DNA from: Eshraghiella sp964414835
GTDB taxonomy: Bacteria; Bacillota; Clostridia; Lachnospirales; Lachnospiraceae
DNA: 27,113 bases
Direction: 5' to 3'
Assembly (NCBI GenBank): GCA_964414835.1
Contig: CAYPWY010000025.1
Coordinates: 1-27,113 of the forward strand
The position numbers and the translations under genes are program-made. Of the stretch, positions 5,062 to 14,141 are shown in pieces. Below the pieces are notes generated by a model. The model searched no databases. It worked only from the letters and a program-made list of their open reading frames with translations, and was not told where the DNA came from. Numbering within the stretch: the stretch's first letter is position 1; each line of letters begins with the position of its first letter.

Positions 5062-8000
5062 ATGGAGAAAAACAGATTACGTCCTCAGAAATTCGGCAGC
5101 AATGTCAGAATGAGTTATTCAAGGCAGAAAGAAGTTCTTGAGATGCCTAACCTTATTGAGGTTCAGAGAAACTCATATCAGTGGTTTCTGAATGCAGGAC
5201 TCAAGGAGGTTTTCGAAGACATATCACCAATTACAGACTACAGTGGACATCTTAGTCTCGAATTTGTTGATTTTGTTTTATGTGAAGATGATGTAAAGTA
5301 TTCTATTGAAGAATGCAAGGAAAGAGATGCTACTTATGCGGCTCCGCTTAAGGTGAAGGTGCGCCTTTACAATAGGGAGACGGATGAGATTAAAGAGCAT
5401 GATATTTTTATGGGTGATCTCCCACTTATGACAGCAACCGGTACATTCGTGATAAATGGTGCGGAGCGAGTTATTGTAAGCCAGCTTGTTCGTTCACCTG
5501 GTATATACTATGAAATCGGTCATGATAAAATTGGTAAAACGTTATACTCATGTACGGTTATCCCTAACAGAGGTGCATGGTTAGAGTACGAAACGGACTC
5601 TAATGATGTCTTTTCAGTGCGTGTAGATAGAACCAGAAAGGTGCCTGTCACAGTTCTTGTGCGAGCACTTGGATTTGGTAAGAACTCAGAGATACTTGAG
5701 TTGTTTGGTGAAGAACCGAAGATTCTTGCAAGTATCGCCAAGGACCCGTCAGTTGATGAGAAGAATCCTGAGGGAAGTTATGAGCAGGGACTTCTTGAAT
5801 TATATAAGAAAATACGTCCGGGTGAACCGCTTTCGGTTGATAGTGCGGAAAGCCTTGTCAATGCAATGTTTTTTGACCCTAGAAGATATGACCTTGCTAA
5901 AGTCGGACGTTACAAATTCAATAAGAAGCTTCACTTTAGAAACAGACTTACTGGACATAAGCTTGCAGAAGATGTTGTTGATGTTACAACAGGCGAGATT
6001 ATTGCAAGCGCAGGAGATACTGTGACCAAGGAAAGTGCTGCGGCTATCCAGAATGCGGCTGTACCTTATGTATGGCTTCTTGTTGAAGACCGCAGGGTGA
6101 AAGTCCTTTCCAATATGATGGTTGATGTAACCAATTATGTAGACATCACTAAGGAAGAGGCAAGAAGCCTTGGAATTACAGAGGATGTATACTATCCTAT
6201 ACTTAAAAATATATTGACAGAGAACGACAATATTAACGATATTAAAGCTGCACTTAAGAAAAATGCCGGAGATTTAATACCGAAGCACATTACGGTTGAT
6301 GACATTATTGCGTCAATCAACTACAATATTCACCTTGAGTACGGTGTAGGCAACAAGGATGATATCGACCATCTCGGAAACAGACGTATCAGGGCAGTAG
6401 GTGAGCTTTTGCAGAATCAGTACAGAATAGGTCTTTCAAGAATGGAAAGAGTTGTAAGAGAAAGAATGACAACTCAGGACCTTGAAGGTGCTTCACCTCA
6501 GACTCTTATAAATATCAAGCCTGTAACGGCTGCGGTTAAGGAGTTTTTCGGAAGCTCCCAGTTGTCCCAGTTTATGGACCAGAACAACCCGCTTTCAGAA
6601 ATTACACACAAGAGACGTCTTTCAGCACTTGGACCGGGTGGACTTTCAAGAGACCGTGCCGGATTCGAGGTTCGAGATGTTCACTATACACATTACGGAA
6701 GAATGTGCCCTATTGAGACACCGGAAGGTCCTAACATTGGTCTTATTAACTCACTTGCAACGTATGCAAGAATTAATGAGTATGGATTCGTTGAGGCACC
6801 TTACCGTGTGGTAGATAAAACGGACCCTAAGAATCCTCGCGTAACGGATGAGGTCAGATACCTTACTGCCGACGAAGAGGACAACTACTATGTAGCGCAG
6901 GCTAATGCTGAGCTTGACAGCGATGGACATTTTGTCCGCAACAGTGTTTCCGGACGTTACAGAGAAGAAACTTCCCAGTTCGAGAAAAGTAAAATTGACC
7001 TTATGGATGTATCTCCTAAGATGGTATTTTCCGTTGCTACATCAATGATACCTTTCCTTGAGAACGACGATGCTAACCGTGCGCTGATGGGTTCCAACAT
7101 GCAGCGTCAGGCAGTGCCGCTTCTCACAACAGATTCAGCAGTTGTAGGAACAGGTATGGAATACAAGGCGGCAGTTGATTCGGGTGCATGTGTTGTTGCA
7201 CGCGAAGGCGGCGTTGTGGAAAAATCAACATCTACTGAAGTTGTAATTAAGAAGGCAGACGGAAACAGGGATGTATATAAGCTTACCAAGTATTCAAGAA
7301 GCAACCAGAGCAACTGTTATAACCAGAAGCCTATTGTAGACAAGGGAGACACAGTTGAAAAAGGTCAGGTTATTGCTGACGGACCTTCAACAAGCAATGG
7401 TGAAATTGCACTTGGTAAGAATCCTCTTATCGGATTTATGACATGGGAAGGTTACAACTACGAGGACGCTGTCCTTTTAAGCGAGCGGCTTGTACGCGAT
7501 GATGTGTATACATCAGTTCATATAGAGGAATATGAGGCAGAGGCAAGAGATACCAAGCTTGGACCTGAAGAGATTACAAGGGATGTTCCGGGCGTAGGTG
7601 ACGATGCTCTCAAGAACCTTGATGAGAGAGGAATTATCCGTATCGGTGCTGAGGTTCGTGCCGGGGATATTCTTGTAGGTAAGGTGACTCCTAAGGGCGA
7701 GACTGAACTTACGGCAGAGGAAAGACTTTTAAGAGCAATTTTCGGCGAGAAGGCAAGAGAAGTGAGGGATACTTCGTTGAAGGTTCCTCATGGAGAATAT
7801 GGTATTGTAGTTGATGCCAAGGTATTTACAAGAGAAAACGGTGATGAACTTTCACCGGGAGTTAATCAGACTGTCCGTATCTATATTGCGCAGAAGAGAA
7901 AAATCTCTGTCGGTGATAAGATGGCAGGCCGTCATGGTAACAAGGGCGTCGTTTCAAGAATTTTACCTGTTGAGGATATGCCGTTCCTTCCAAACGGACG

Positions 8001-8940
8001 TCCGCTTGATATAGTTCTTAACCCATTGGGCGTGCCTTCACGTATGAATATCGGTCAGGTTCTTGAGATACATTTGAGTCTTGCAGCCAGAGCTTTGGGC
8101 TTTAAGATTTCAACTCCTGTATTTGACGGCGCAGATGAGTCGGCTATTATGGATACTTTGGATATTGCCAATGATTATGTCAACCTTGAGTGGGAAGACT
8201 TTAAGGCAAAATGGTCTGACAAGATTAATGATGATGTTATGGAATATCTGGGAAACAATCTTGACCATAGAGCTGAGTGGAAGGGCGTTCCTATTTCCAG
8301 AGATGGTAAGGTAAGACTTCGTGACGGCAGAACTGGTGAATACTTTGACAGTCCTGTTACGATTGGACATATGCATTACCTTAAGCTCCATCACCTCGTA
8401 GACGATAAGATTCATGCACGTTCAACAGGTCCTTATTCACTTGTTACGCAGCAGCCTCTCGGCGGTAAAGCGCAGTTCGGCGGACAGCGTTTCGGTGAGA
8501 TGGAGGTTTGGGCACTTGAGGCATATGGTGCTTCCTATACGCTGCAGGAAATCCTGACAGTTAAGTCGGATGACGTTGTTGGCCGTGTGAAGACATACGA
8601 GGCGATTATCAAAGGCGACAATATCCCTGAACCGGGTATTCCTGAGTCATTTAAGGTGCTTCTTGAGGAATTAAGGTCTTTGGCACTTGATGTTACTGTG
8701 CTTGATGAAAACGGCGAGGAAGTTGATATTAATGAAAATATCGGTTACGCAGAAAATGAAAATGCTGTTAACTTTGAGCATGACAAAGAAGCTTACGGAT
8801 ATGAGGAACCGTTTGGAAAATTTGGATTCCAGAAACAGGAAATTGTGGACGGAGAGTTCACCGCTGTTGATGATGAATCGGAAGATGACTATGTGGATGA
8901 TGATATAGACGATTATTCAGATGATGATTTTGAAGAATAG
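5062..8940 (+). CDS. rpoB: DNA-directed RNA polymerase subunit beta
   Basis: 1292-residue catalytic subunit of RNA polymerase. Clear landmarks: the rifampicin-pocket segment GSSQLSQFMDQNNPLSEI at about 497-514, with Asp506, His516 and Ser521 in the wild-type (sensitive) state; RDVHYTHYGRMCPIETPEGP; and the catalytic-core segment KMAGRHGNKGVVS. The C-terminus after the core ends in a strongly acidic Asp/Glu/Tyr-rich tail (about 1268-1292). The frame is open from an ATG at 5023, but no ribosome binding site precedes it; AAGGGGTGA (5046-5054) supports ATG 5062, giving the Firmicutes-type N-terminus MEKNRLRP. rpoC follows after 15 bases. Confidence 0.97.
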   Translation: MEKNRLRPQKFGSNVRMSYSRQKEVLEMPNLIEVQRNSYQWFLNAGLKEVFEDISPITDYSGHLSLEFVDFVLCEDDVKYSIEECKERDATYAAPLKVKVRLYNRETDEIKEHDIFMGDLPLMTATGTFVINGAERVIVSQLVRSPGIYYEIGHDKIGKTLYSCTVIPNRGAWLEYETDSNDVFSVRVDRTRKVPVTVLVRALGFGKNSEILELFGEEPKILASIAKDPSVDEKNPEGSYEQGLLELYKKIRPGEPLSVDSAESLVNAMFFDPRRYDLAKVGRYKFNKKLHFRNRLTGHKLAEDVVDVTTGEIIASAGDTVTKESAAAIQNAAVPYVWLLVEDRRVKVLSNMMVDVTNYVDITKEEARSLGITEDVYYPILKNILTENDNINDIKAALKKNAGDLIPKHITVDDIIASINYNIHLEYGVGNKDDIDHLGNRRIRAVGELLQNQYRIGLSRMERVVRERMTTQDLEGASPQTLINIKPVTAAVKEFFGSSQLSQFMDQNNPLSEITHKRRLSALGPGGLSRDRAGFEVRDVHYTHYGRMCPIETPEGPNIGLINSLATYARINEYGFVEAPYRVVDKTDPKNPRVTDEVRYLTADEEDNYYVAQANAELDSDGHFVRNSVSGRYREETSQFEKSKIDLMDVSPKMVFSVATSMIPFLENDDANRALMGSNMQRQAVPLLTTDSAVVGTGMEYKAAVDSGACVVAREGGVVEKSTSTEVVIKKADGNRDVYKLTKYSRSNQSNCYNQKPIVDKGDTVEKGQVIADGPSTSNGEIALGKNPLIGFMTWEGYNYEDAVLLSERLVRDDVYTSVHIEEYEAEARDTKLGPEEITRDVPGVGDDALKNLDERGIIRIGAEVRAGDILVGKVTPKGETELTAEERLLRAIFGEKAREVRDTSLKVPHGEYGIVVDAKVFTRENGDELSPGVNQTVRIYIAQKRKISVGDKMAGRHGNKGVVSRILPVEDMPFLPNGRPLDIVLNPLGVPSRMNIGQVLEIHLSLAARALGFKISTPVFDGADESAIMDTLDIANDYVNLEWEDFKAKWSDKINDDVMEYLGNNLDHRAEWKGVPISRDGKVRLRDGRTGEYFDSPVTIGHMHYLKLHHLVDDKIHARSTGPYSLVTQQPLGGKAQFGGQRFGEMEVWALEAYGASYTLQEILTVKSDDVVGRVKTYEAIIKGDNIPEPGIPESFKVLLEELRSLALDVTVLDENGEEVDINENIGYAENENAVNFEHDKEAYGYEEPFGKFGFQKQEIVDGEFTAVDDESEDDYVDDDIDDYSDDDFEE

Positions 8941-8955
8941 AAGGGAGCGTATAAA

Positions 8956-11900
8956 ATGCCTGAGATTAATAATAATGAAACGTACCAGCCGATTACATTC
9001 GACTCAATAAAGATTGGGCTTGCATCCCCTGAGAAAATTCTTGAGTGGTCATATGGTGAAGTTTTAAAACCGGAGACAATCAACTACAGAACACTTAAGC
9101 CTGAGCGTGATGGACTGTTCTGTGAAAAGATTTTCGGACCGAGCAAGGACTGGGAATGTCACTGCGGTAAATACAAGAAGGTCAGATACAAAGGTGTTGT
9201 GTGTGACAGATGTGGTGTAGAGGTTACCAAGGCAAGTGTCCGTAGAGAGCGTATGGGACATATCAAGCTTGCTGCGCCTGTATCACATATATGGTATTTT
9301 AAGGGCATCCCAAGCAGAATGGGACTTATCCTTGACATATCTCCGAGAGTGCTTGAGAAGGTTCTTTATTTTGCATCATATATTGTTCTTGATGCAGGAG
9401 ATACAGACCTTAGCGAAAAACAGGTTCTTTCAGAAAAAGAATTTTCCGATGCCACAGAAAAGTGGGGCAGCAGATTCAGAGCCGGAATGGGCGCTGAGTC
9501 TATTAAGGAGCTTCTTCAGAGAATAGATTTGGAAAAGGATTCAGAGGAGCTTAAGGCTGAACTTAAGAATGCCTCAGGACAGAAAAAAGCAAGAATTATC
9601 AAGAGACTTGAGGTTGTGGAAGCATTCAGGGAATCCGGTAACAAGCCGGAATGGATGATTCTTGATGTGGTACCTGTAATTCCACCGGATTTAAGACCTA
9701 TGGTTCAGCTTGACGGCGGAAGATTTGCAACATCAGACCTTAATGACCTTTACAGAAGAATTATTAACAGAAATAACCGTCTTGCAAGGCTTATGGAGCT
9801 TGGAGCACCTGAAATCATTGTTCGTAATGAGAAAAGAATGCTTCAGGAATCAGTAGATGCTCTTATTGATAACGGCAGAAGGGGAAGACCTGTTACGGGA
9901 CCAGGCAACCGTGCGCTTAAGTCGTTATCGGATATGCTCAAGGGTAAGCAGGGACGCTTCCGTCAGAACCTTCTGGGTAAGAGAGTTGACTATTCAGGAC
10001 GTTCCGTTATCGTAGTAGGACCTGAACTTAAGATTTACCAGTGCGGTCTTCCTAAGGAGATGGCAATAGAGCTTTTCAAACCATTTGTAATGAAGGAACT
10101 TGTTGCAAACGGAACGGCTCACAATATTAAAAATGCCAAGAAGATGGTAGAAAGACTTGAGACTGAAGTGTGGGATGTGCTTGAGGAGGTAATCAAAGAG
10201 CATCCGGTTATGCTTAACCGTGCACCGACACTGCACAGACTTGGTATTCAGGCTTTTGAGCCTATACTTGTAGAAGGTAAGGCTATCAAGCTTCATCCGC
10301 TTGTATGTACAGCATTCAATGCTGACTTTGATGGTGACCAGATGGCTGTGCACCTTCCGCTGTCAGTTGAGGCACAGGCAGAGTGCAGATTCCTTCTGCT
10401 CTCACCTAATAACCTTTTGAAGCCGTCAGACGGTGGTCCTGTTGCCGTTCCTTCACAGGATATGGTACTTGGTATCTATTACCTTACAATGGAAAAACTT
10501 GCTGACCATAAAAATGATGTTGATGCCAAAGCGGTTTCAGATAAGCTATATTCAGATTTGAAAGAAATCAAATCTGATGTTGCCGAAGGAAAGCTTAACA
10601 TAGATGATATGATTCATTTTGAGGATACAACAGACGGCAACCGTAATGTACTTTGTACACCGAGAGATTTGTTTGGACATTATTTTTCAAGTATTAATCA
10701 GGCGCTTCTGGCATATGAGAATAAACAGATTTCACTTCATCAGGCAATTTATGTACACAGAAGTGCAGAGCTTGCCGATGGAACTAAGGTTGAAGGAAAT
10801 GTCAGAACTACTTTGGGAAGGTTAATCTTTAATGAGATTATTCCTCAGGACCTTGGTTTTGTTGACAGGACAGATGCGGAAAATATCCTTAAATACGAAG
10901 TAGATTTCCATGTTGGAAAGAAAGGTCTTAAGCAGATACTTGAGAAGGTAATCAATACCCATGGGGCAACCAAAACGGCTGAGGTTCTTGATGATATCAA
11001 GGCTATGGGCTACAAATATTCAACAAGAGCTGCTATGACAGTTTCTATTTCGGATATGACAGTGCCGGCACAGAAGCAGCAGATGATTGCCGATGCCGAG
11101 GAAACAGTAGAAAAAATTACAAAGAATTTCCGACGCGGTTTTATTACAGAGGAAGAAAGATATAAGGAAGTTGTAGACACATGGTTTAAGACAGATGGTG
11201 AGCTTACAAAAGCTCTTATTTCAGGACTTGACAAATATAACAACATCTTTATGATGGCTGATTCAGGTGCCCGTGGTTCTAACCAGCAGATAAAACAGCT
11301 TGCAGGTATGCGTGGACTTATGGCAGATACATCAGGCCGTACAATCGAACTTCCTATTAAGTCAAACTTCCGTGAAGGACTTGACGTATTGGAGTATTTC
11401 ATCTCTGCACATGGTGCAAGAAAAGGACTTTCCGATACAGCGCTTAGAACAGCCGATTCGGGATATCTTACAAGACGTCTTGTGGATGTATCACAAGAGC
11501 TTATCATCCGTGAAATGGATTGTTCAGTAGGAAAGGAAATCCCCGGTATTGAAGTTGAAGCCTTTATGGATGGCAAGGAAGAAATAGAGGGACTTAAGGA
11601 CAGAATTACAGGCAGATACCTTGCAGAGAATATTGTTGATTCTGCAACGGGAGAAGTTCTTATTAAGAAAAATCACATGATTACTCCTAAGAGAGCTGAG
11701 ATAATCAAAAAGCTTGGAATTGAGAAGGTTAAGATAAGAACTGTTCTTACCTGTAAGTGCCATTTGGGTGTTTGTGCTAAGTGTTATGGTGCTAACATGG
11801 CAACAGGCCAGCAGGTTCAGGTCGGTGAGGCAGTAGGTATTATTGCAGCACAGTCAATCGGTGAGCCTGGTACACAGCTTACCATGCGTACATTCCATGC

Positions 11901-12762
11901 CGGTGGTGTAGCAGGTGATGATATTACGCAGGGTCTTCCTAGAGTAGAGGAGCTTTTCGAGGCAAGAAAACCTAAAGGACTTGCAATTATTGCAGCGTTC
12001 GGAGGTGTTGCCAAGATTGTTGACAATAAAAAGAAACGTGAGGTTGTTATTACTGATAACGAAGGTAATTCCAAGAATTATCTTATACCTTACGGTTCAA
12101 GAATTAAGATTATGGATGGTGCAGTCCTTGAAGCCGGAGACGAGTTGACGGAAGGCAGCGTCAATCCACATGACATTCTTAAGATTAAGGGTGTAAGAGC
12201 AGTTCAGGACTATATGCTTCGTGAAGTTCAGAGAGTATACAGACTTCAGGGTGTTGAGATTAATGATAAGCATATAGAGGTTATCGTTAGACAGATGCTT
12301 AAGAAGATAAAGGTAGATAATTCAGGAGATTCAGATTATCTTCCGGGAATAACGGTCGATGTTCTTGATTTTAACGAGACTAACGAAAAACTTGCCGCAC
12401 AGGGACTTGAGCAGGCTGAGGGAACACAGATTATGCTTGGTATTACCAAAGCCGCACTTGCAACTAACTCATTCCTTTCGGCAGCATCCTTCCAGGAGAC
12501 AACAAAAGTTCTCACAGAGGCTGCTATCAATGGAAAGGTTGACCCGCTTATCGGACTTAAAGAGAATGTTCTTATCGGTAAGCTGATTCCGGCCGGTACC
12601 GGAATGAAGAGATACCGTTCAGTAATGCTTGACAGTGATGTTGCAATGGAGGACGATATCATCATTGATGAAGAGCCTGAGAATGACACTTTGGAGAATT
12701 CACAAAACGGTGATACAGAAGGCGTTGAGGACGAAGAAACAGTAATCAGCGTAGAGGAATAA
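8956..12762 (+). CDS. rpoC: DNA-directed RNA polymerase subunit beta'
   Basis: 1268-residue subunit forming the clamp, secondary channel and active-site metal site. Zinc site 1 is Cys68/Cys70/Cys83/Cys86; the invariant NADFDGDQMAVH places the Mg-binding aspartates at 457, 459 and 461; zinc site 2 is Cys856/Cys933/Cys940/Cys943; the trigger-loop region is around GEAVGIIAAQSIGEPGTQLT. The C-terminus has an acidic tail (about 1238-1268) like that of RpoB. AAGGGAG at 8943-8949 sets the start. A strong terminator follows ten bases after the stop, so the rpo operon ends here instead of running on towards rpsL. Confidence 0.97.
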   Translation: MPEINNNETYQPITFDSIKIGLASPEKILEWSYGEVLKPETINYRTLKPERDGLFCEKIFGPSKDWECHCGKYKKVRYKGVVCDRCGVEVTKASVRRERMGHIKLAAPVSHIWYFKGIPSRMGLILDISPRVLEKVLYFASYIVLDAGDTDLSEKQVLSEKEFSDATEKWGSRFRAGMGAESIKELLQRIDLEKDSEELKAELKNASGQKKARIIKRLEVVEAFRESGNKPEWMILDVVPVIPPDLRPMVQLDGGRFATSDLNDLYRRIINRNNRLARLMELGAPEIIVRNEKRMLQESVDALIDNGRRGRPVTGPGNRALKSLSDMLKGKQGRFRQNLLGKRVDYSGRSVIVVGPELKIYQCGLPKEMAIELFKPFVMKELVANGTAHNIKNAKKMVERLETEVWDVLEEVIKEHPVMLNRAPTLHRLGIQAFEPILVEGKAIKLHPLVCTAFNADFDGDQMAVHLPLSVEAQAECRFLLLSPNNLLKPSDGGPVAVPSQDMVLGIYYLTMEKLADHKNDVDAKAVSDKLYSDLKEIKSDVAEGKLNIDDMIHFEDTTDGNRNVLCTPRDLFGHYFSSINQALLAYENKQISLHQAIYVHRSAELADGTKVEGNVRTTLGRLIFNEIIPQDLGFVDRTDAENILKYEVDFHVGKKGLKQILEKVINTHGATKTAEVLDDIKAMGYKYSTRAAMTVSISDMTVPAQKQQMIADAEETVEKITKNFRRGFITEEERYKEVVDTWFKTDGELTKALISGLDKYNNIFMMADSGARGSNQQIKQLAGMRGLMADTSGRTIELPIKSNFREGLDVLEYFISAHGARKGLSDTALRTADSGYLTRRLVDVSQELIIREMDCSVGKEIPGIEVEAFMDGKEEIEGLKDRITGRYLAENIVDSATGEVLIKKNHMITPKRAEIIKKLGIEKVKIRTVLTCKCHLGVCAKCYGANMATGQQVQVGEAVGIIAAQSIGEPGTQLTMRTFHAGGVAGDDITQGLPRVEELFEARKPKGLAIIAAFGGVAKIVDNKKKREVVITDNEGNSKNYLIPYGSRIKIMDGAVLEAGDELTEGSVNPHDILKIKGVRAVQDYMLREVQRVYRLQGVEINDKHIEVIVRQMLKKIKVDNSGDSDYLPGITVDVLDFNETNEKLAAQGLEQAEGTQIMLGITKAALATNSFLSAASFQETTKVLTEAAINGKVDPLIGLKENVLIGKLIPAGTGMKRYRSVMLDSDVAMEDDIIIDEEPENDTLENSQNGDTEGVEDEETVISVEE

Positions 12763-12772
12763 CCGGTAATAT

Positions 12773-12808
12773 AACACGGCTGGGGTCATTGCCTCCGCCG
12801 TGTTTTTT
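12773..12808 (+). terminator. Rho-independent terminator of rpoBC
   Basis: AACACGGC (12773-12780) and GCCGTGTT (12797-12804) form an 8-bp GC-rich stem with a 16-base loop containing a further GG/CC pair, followed by a run of T (12803-12808). It marks the left edge of the surface-polymer island. Confidence 0.92.
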
Positions 12809-12970
12809 ATATACGCAGGCAGCTAACACAATTTATAAAGCCCAATGTACAAGCACAAAAGGATTGTCTGACTGGCTGGACCTTGCAAATTCATAGTGTC
12901 AAGATTGACAACAAAGTATTGGAATGCTATAATGCAATATGCTATAATTACAAGTATAGGTGGATAAATT
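12809..12970 (+). other. Non-coding region before the surface-polymer island
   Basis: No gene, tRNA or mobile-element end is visible between the rpoC terminator and the small ORF at 12971. The only structure found is a 14-base inverted repeat, TGTCAA-GA-TTGACA (12897-12910), whose right half is the -35 box of the island promoter, and the duplicated extended -10 described separately. No direct repeat flanking the island was spotted by eye. Confidence 0.6.
12905..12948 (+). promoter_or_regulatory. Promoter of the surface-polymer island, with duplicated extended -10
   Basis: TTGACA (12905-12910), 17-base spacer, TATAAT (12928-12933): full consensus, with extended -10 TGC (12925-12927). Fifteen bases on, TGCTATAAT occurs again (12940-12948), giving a second possible -10 without a good -35. 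The -35 lies inside the perfect inverted repeat 12897-12910, a possible operator. A full-consensus promoter on an accessory cluster usually implies repression or downstream control (inference). Confidence 0.82.
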
Positions 12971-13051
12971 ATGAATGAACTGATGGTTAAATCGGCTTCA
13001 TGGACTCGTTGTGCAGATTTGTGTTTATCTACTTTTTTGTGGTTGGCTTAA
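12971..13051 (+). CDS. Small upstream ORF (26 codons) in the island leader
   Basis: ATG at 12971 is preceded by GGTGG (12960-12964) and followed by 26 codons and TAA (13049-13051). The peptide is not recognised; its C-terminal half (LCLSTFLWLA) is hydrophobic and it has two Trp and two Cys. Its stop codon lies inside a segment (13043-13053) that can pair with either of two downstream segments, which would suit a translated leader controlling licD and the genes after it. It could equally be chance coding in a leader or a remnant of a decayed gene; a second tiny frame (13055-13108) follows. Confidence 0.35.
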   Translation: MNELMVKSASWTRCADLCLSTFLWLA

Positions 13052-13127
13052 AGATGGATTATATTCAGATGCCTATATACATGATATTATTAAGAGGAGT
13101 GCTTTAAGCAGGTGCGAAGTAAGCCAA
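13043..13127 (+). promoter_or_regulatory. Alternative-pairing segment in the leader upstream of licD
   Basis: One segment can form two mutually exclusive 8-bp helices: GCTTAAAG (13046-13053) with CTTTAAGC (13102-13109), or TTGGCTTA (13043-13050) with TAAGCCAA (13120-13127). The shared 5' segment contains the stop codon of the small ORF. No T-run terminator is seen afterwards, so any switch would not be a classic attenuator. The pairings are seen in sequence; regulation is inference. Confidence 0.4.
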
Positions 13128-13177
13128 ATTAAGTATTCAAAGAAATATAGGTAATTTATTTTATAGGAGTGAAGAGT

Positions 13178-14113
13178 ATGAATAAACTGTCAACCTATTC
13201 TGTATTTAAACAGATGGTTCTGGACAATGAAAATATTCATATGCTGTCACAGGAAGAGGTAAATCAGGTTCAGAATATTTTGTTGTATATGATGGACGAT
13301 ATTCATAAAACCTGTGAGGAAGAGAATCTTAGCTATGTTTTGAGCGGCGGATGTGCCCTTGGTGCCGTTCGCCATAAGGGATTTATTCCATGGGATGACG
13401 ATATTGATATCTGTATGCCGAGAAAGGATTATGACCGATTCCGTGACTGTTTTCTGAAACGATATAAAAACCGTTATTTTGTTCAGGAAATACGGGCGGA
13501 TAAAAACTATGATTTAAACTTTATGAAAGTAAGACTAAAGGGAACTATCTTTTGTGAATTTCTTGATTCGGAGCCGGAAAAAGCGGGAATATTTATCGAT
13601 ATATTGCCGATTGAGAATGTTTGTGACAGCAAGATAGGACGGATGTTCCAATGGCTGTTGTCGGATGGAATGCAATTCATTTGTTCATGTGTCCGAATCC
13701 GTAAAAAGAGAAAGGTGCTGCTGGCGATGGCGGGGGATTCTAAGGAAGCTGCCCGTGCTATAAGGATAAAAGCTGCAGTGGGGGTTTTATTTGGTTTTCT
13801 ATCATTAAACAGATGGCTTCTGTTGACTGAGAAGGTGCTGGGGCATAATAAAAATGAGAATTCAAATGAGATTGCCATACCTACCGGCGGGCTCCATTTT
13901 CGCAAGGACAGATATCCCAGAAAATGGATTTTTCCTAAGAAGCCGGTTGTATTTGAAAATCGGAAATTTTATGGAATGGCAGATAATGACAAGTATTTAA
14001 AACGGAGATATGGAGATTACATGAAGATTCCTCCGGAATCGGAGAGAGAAAGGCATGCGTTAAAGGCATTCTCAATACCGGATAATTTACCACAGAAAGG
14101 AGAGCCTGTATAG
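13178..14113 (+). CDS. LicD-family phosphotransferase
   Basis: 311-residue member of the LicD family (nucleotidyltransferase fold), which moves phosphocholine or, in the related fukutin/FKRP proteins, ribitol phosphate from a CDP donor onto glycans. Seen: SGGCALGAVRHKGFIPWDDD from Ser56, with metal-binding Asp73/Asp74/Asp75 and Asp77, and the C-terminal motif YLKRRYGDYMKIPP typical of the family. The frame opens at a GTG at 13169, but ATG 13178 is chosen because AGGAG (13165-13169) is properly spaced. It is the first full gene of the island and sits 24 bases before a CDP-polyol synthase, which favours pentitol phosphate over choline as the moiety carried; there are no choline uptake or kinase genes here. 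Cytoplasmic or membrane-associated. Confidence 0.88.
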   Translation: MNKLSTYSVFKQMVLDNENIHMLSQEEVNQVQNILLYMMDDIHKTCEEENLSYVLSGGCALGAVRHKGFIPWDDDIDICMPRKDYDRFRDCFLKRYKNRYFVQEIRADKNYDLNFMKVRLKGTIFCEFLDSEPEKAGIFIDILPIENVCDSKIGRMFQWLLSDGMQFICSCVRIRKKRKVLLAMAGDSKEAARAIRIKAAVGVLFGFLSLNRWLLLTEKVLGHNKNENSNEIAIPTGGLHFRKDRYPRKWIFPKKPVVFENRKFYGMADNDKYLKRRYGDYMKIPPESERERHALKAFSIPDNLPQKGEPV

Positions 14114-14120
14114 TAAGACT

Positions 14121-14141
14121 ATGCAGAAAAAACAAATATGA
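14121..14141 (+). other. Six-codon mini-ORF overlapping the cytidylyltransferase start
   Basis: ATG 14121 encodes MQKKQI and stops in TGA (14139-14141), overlapping the downstream ATG as ATGA. The downstream gene has no good ribosome binding site of its own, so coupling through this mini-ORF is possible. The mini-ORF's own site is also poor (GGAG at 14099-14102 is too far), so it may be chance. Confidence 0.25.

Noticed and set aside
6550..6640. Possible rifampicin-resistance change in the RpoB pocket
   Set aside because: The Gln, Asp, His and Ser positions tied to resistance are all wild type; the Tyr in VHYTHYGR is usual for Firmicutes.
12809..12970. Insertion-sequence ends or an attachment site at the left edge of the island
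   Set aside because: No transposase, tRNA gene, terminal inverted repeat or duplicated target was found by eye; the only inverted repeat fits a promoter operator.
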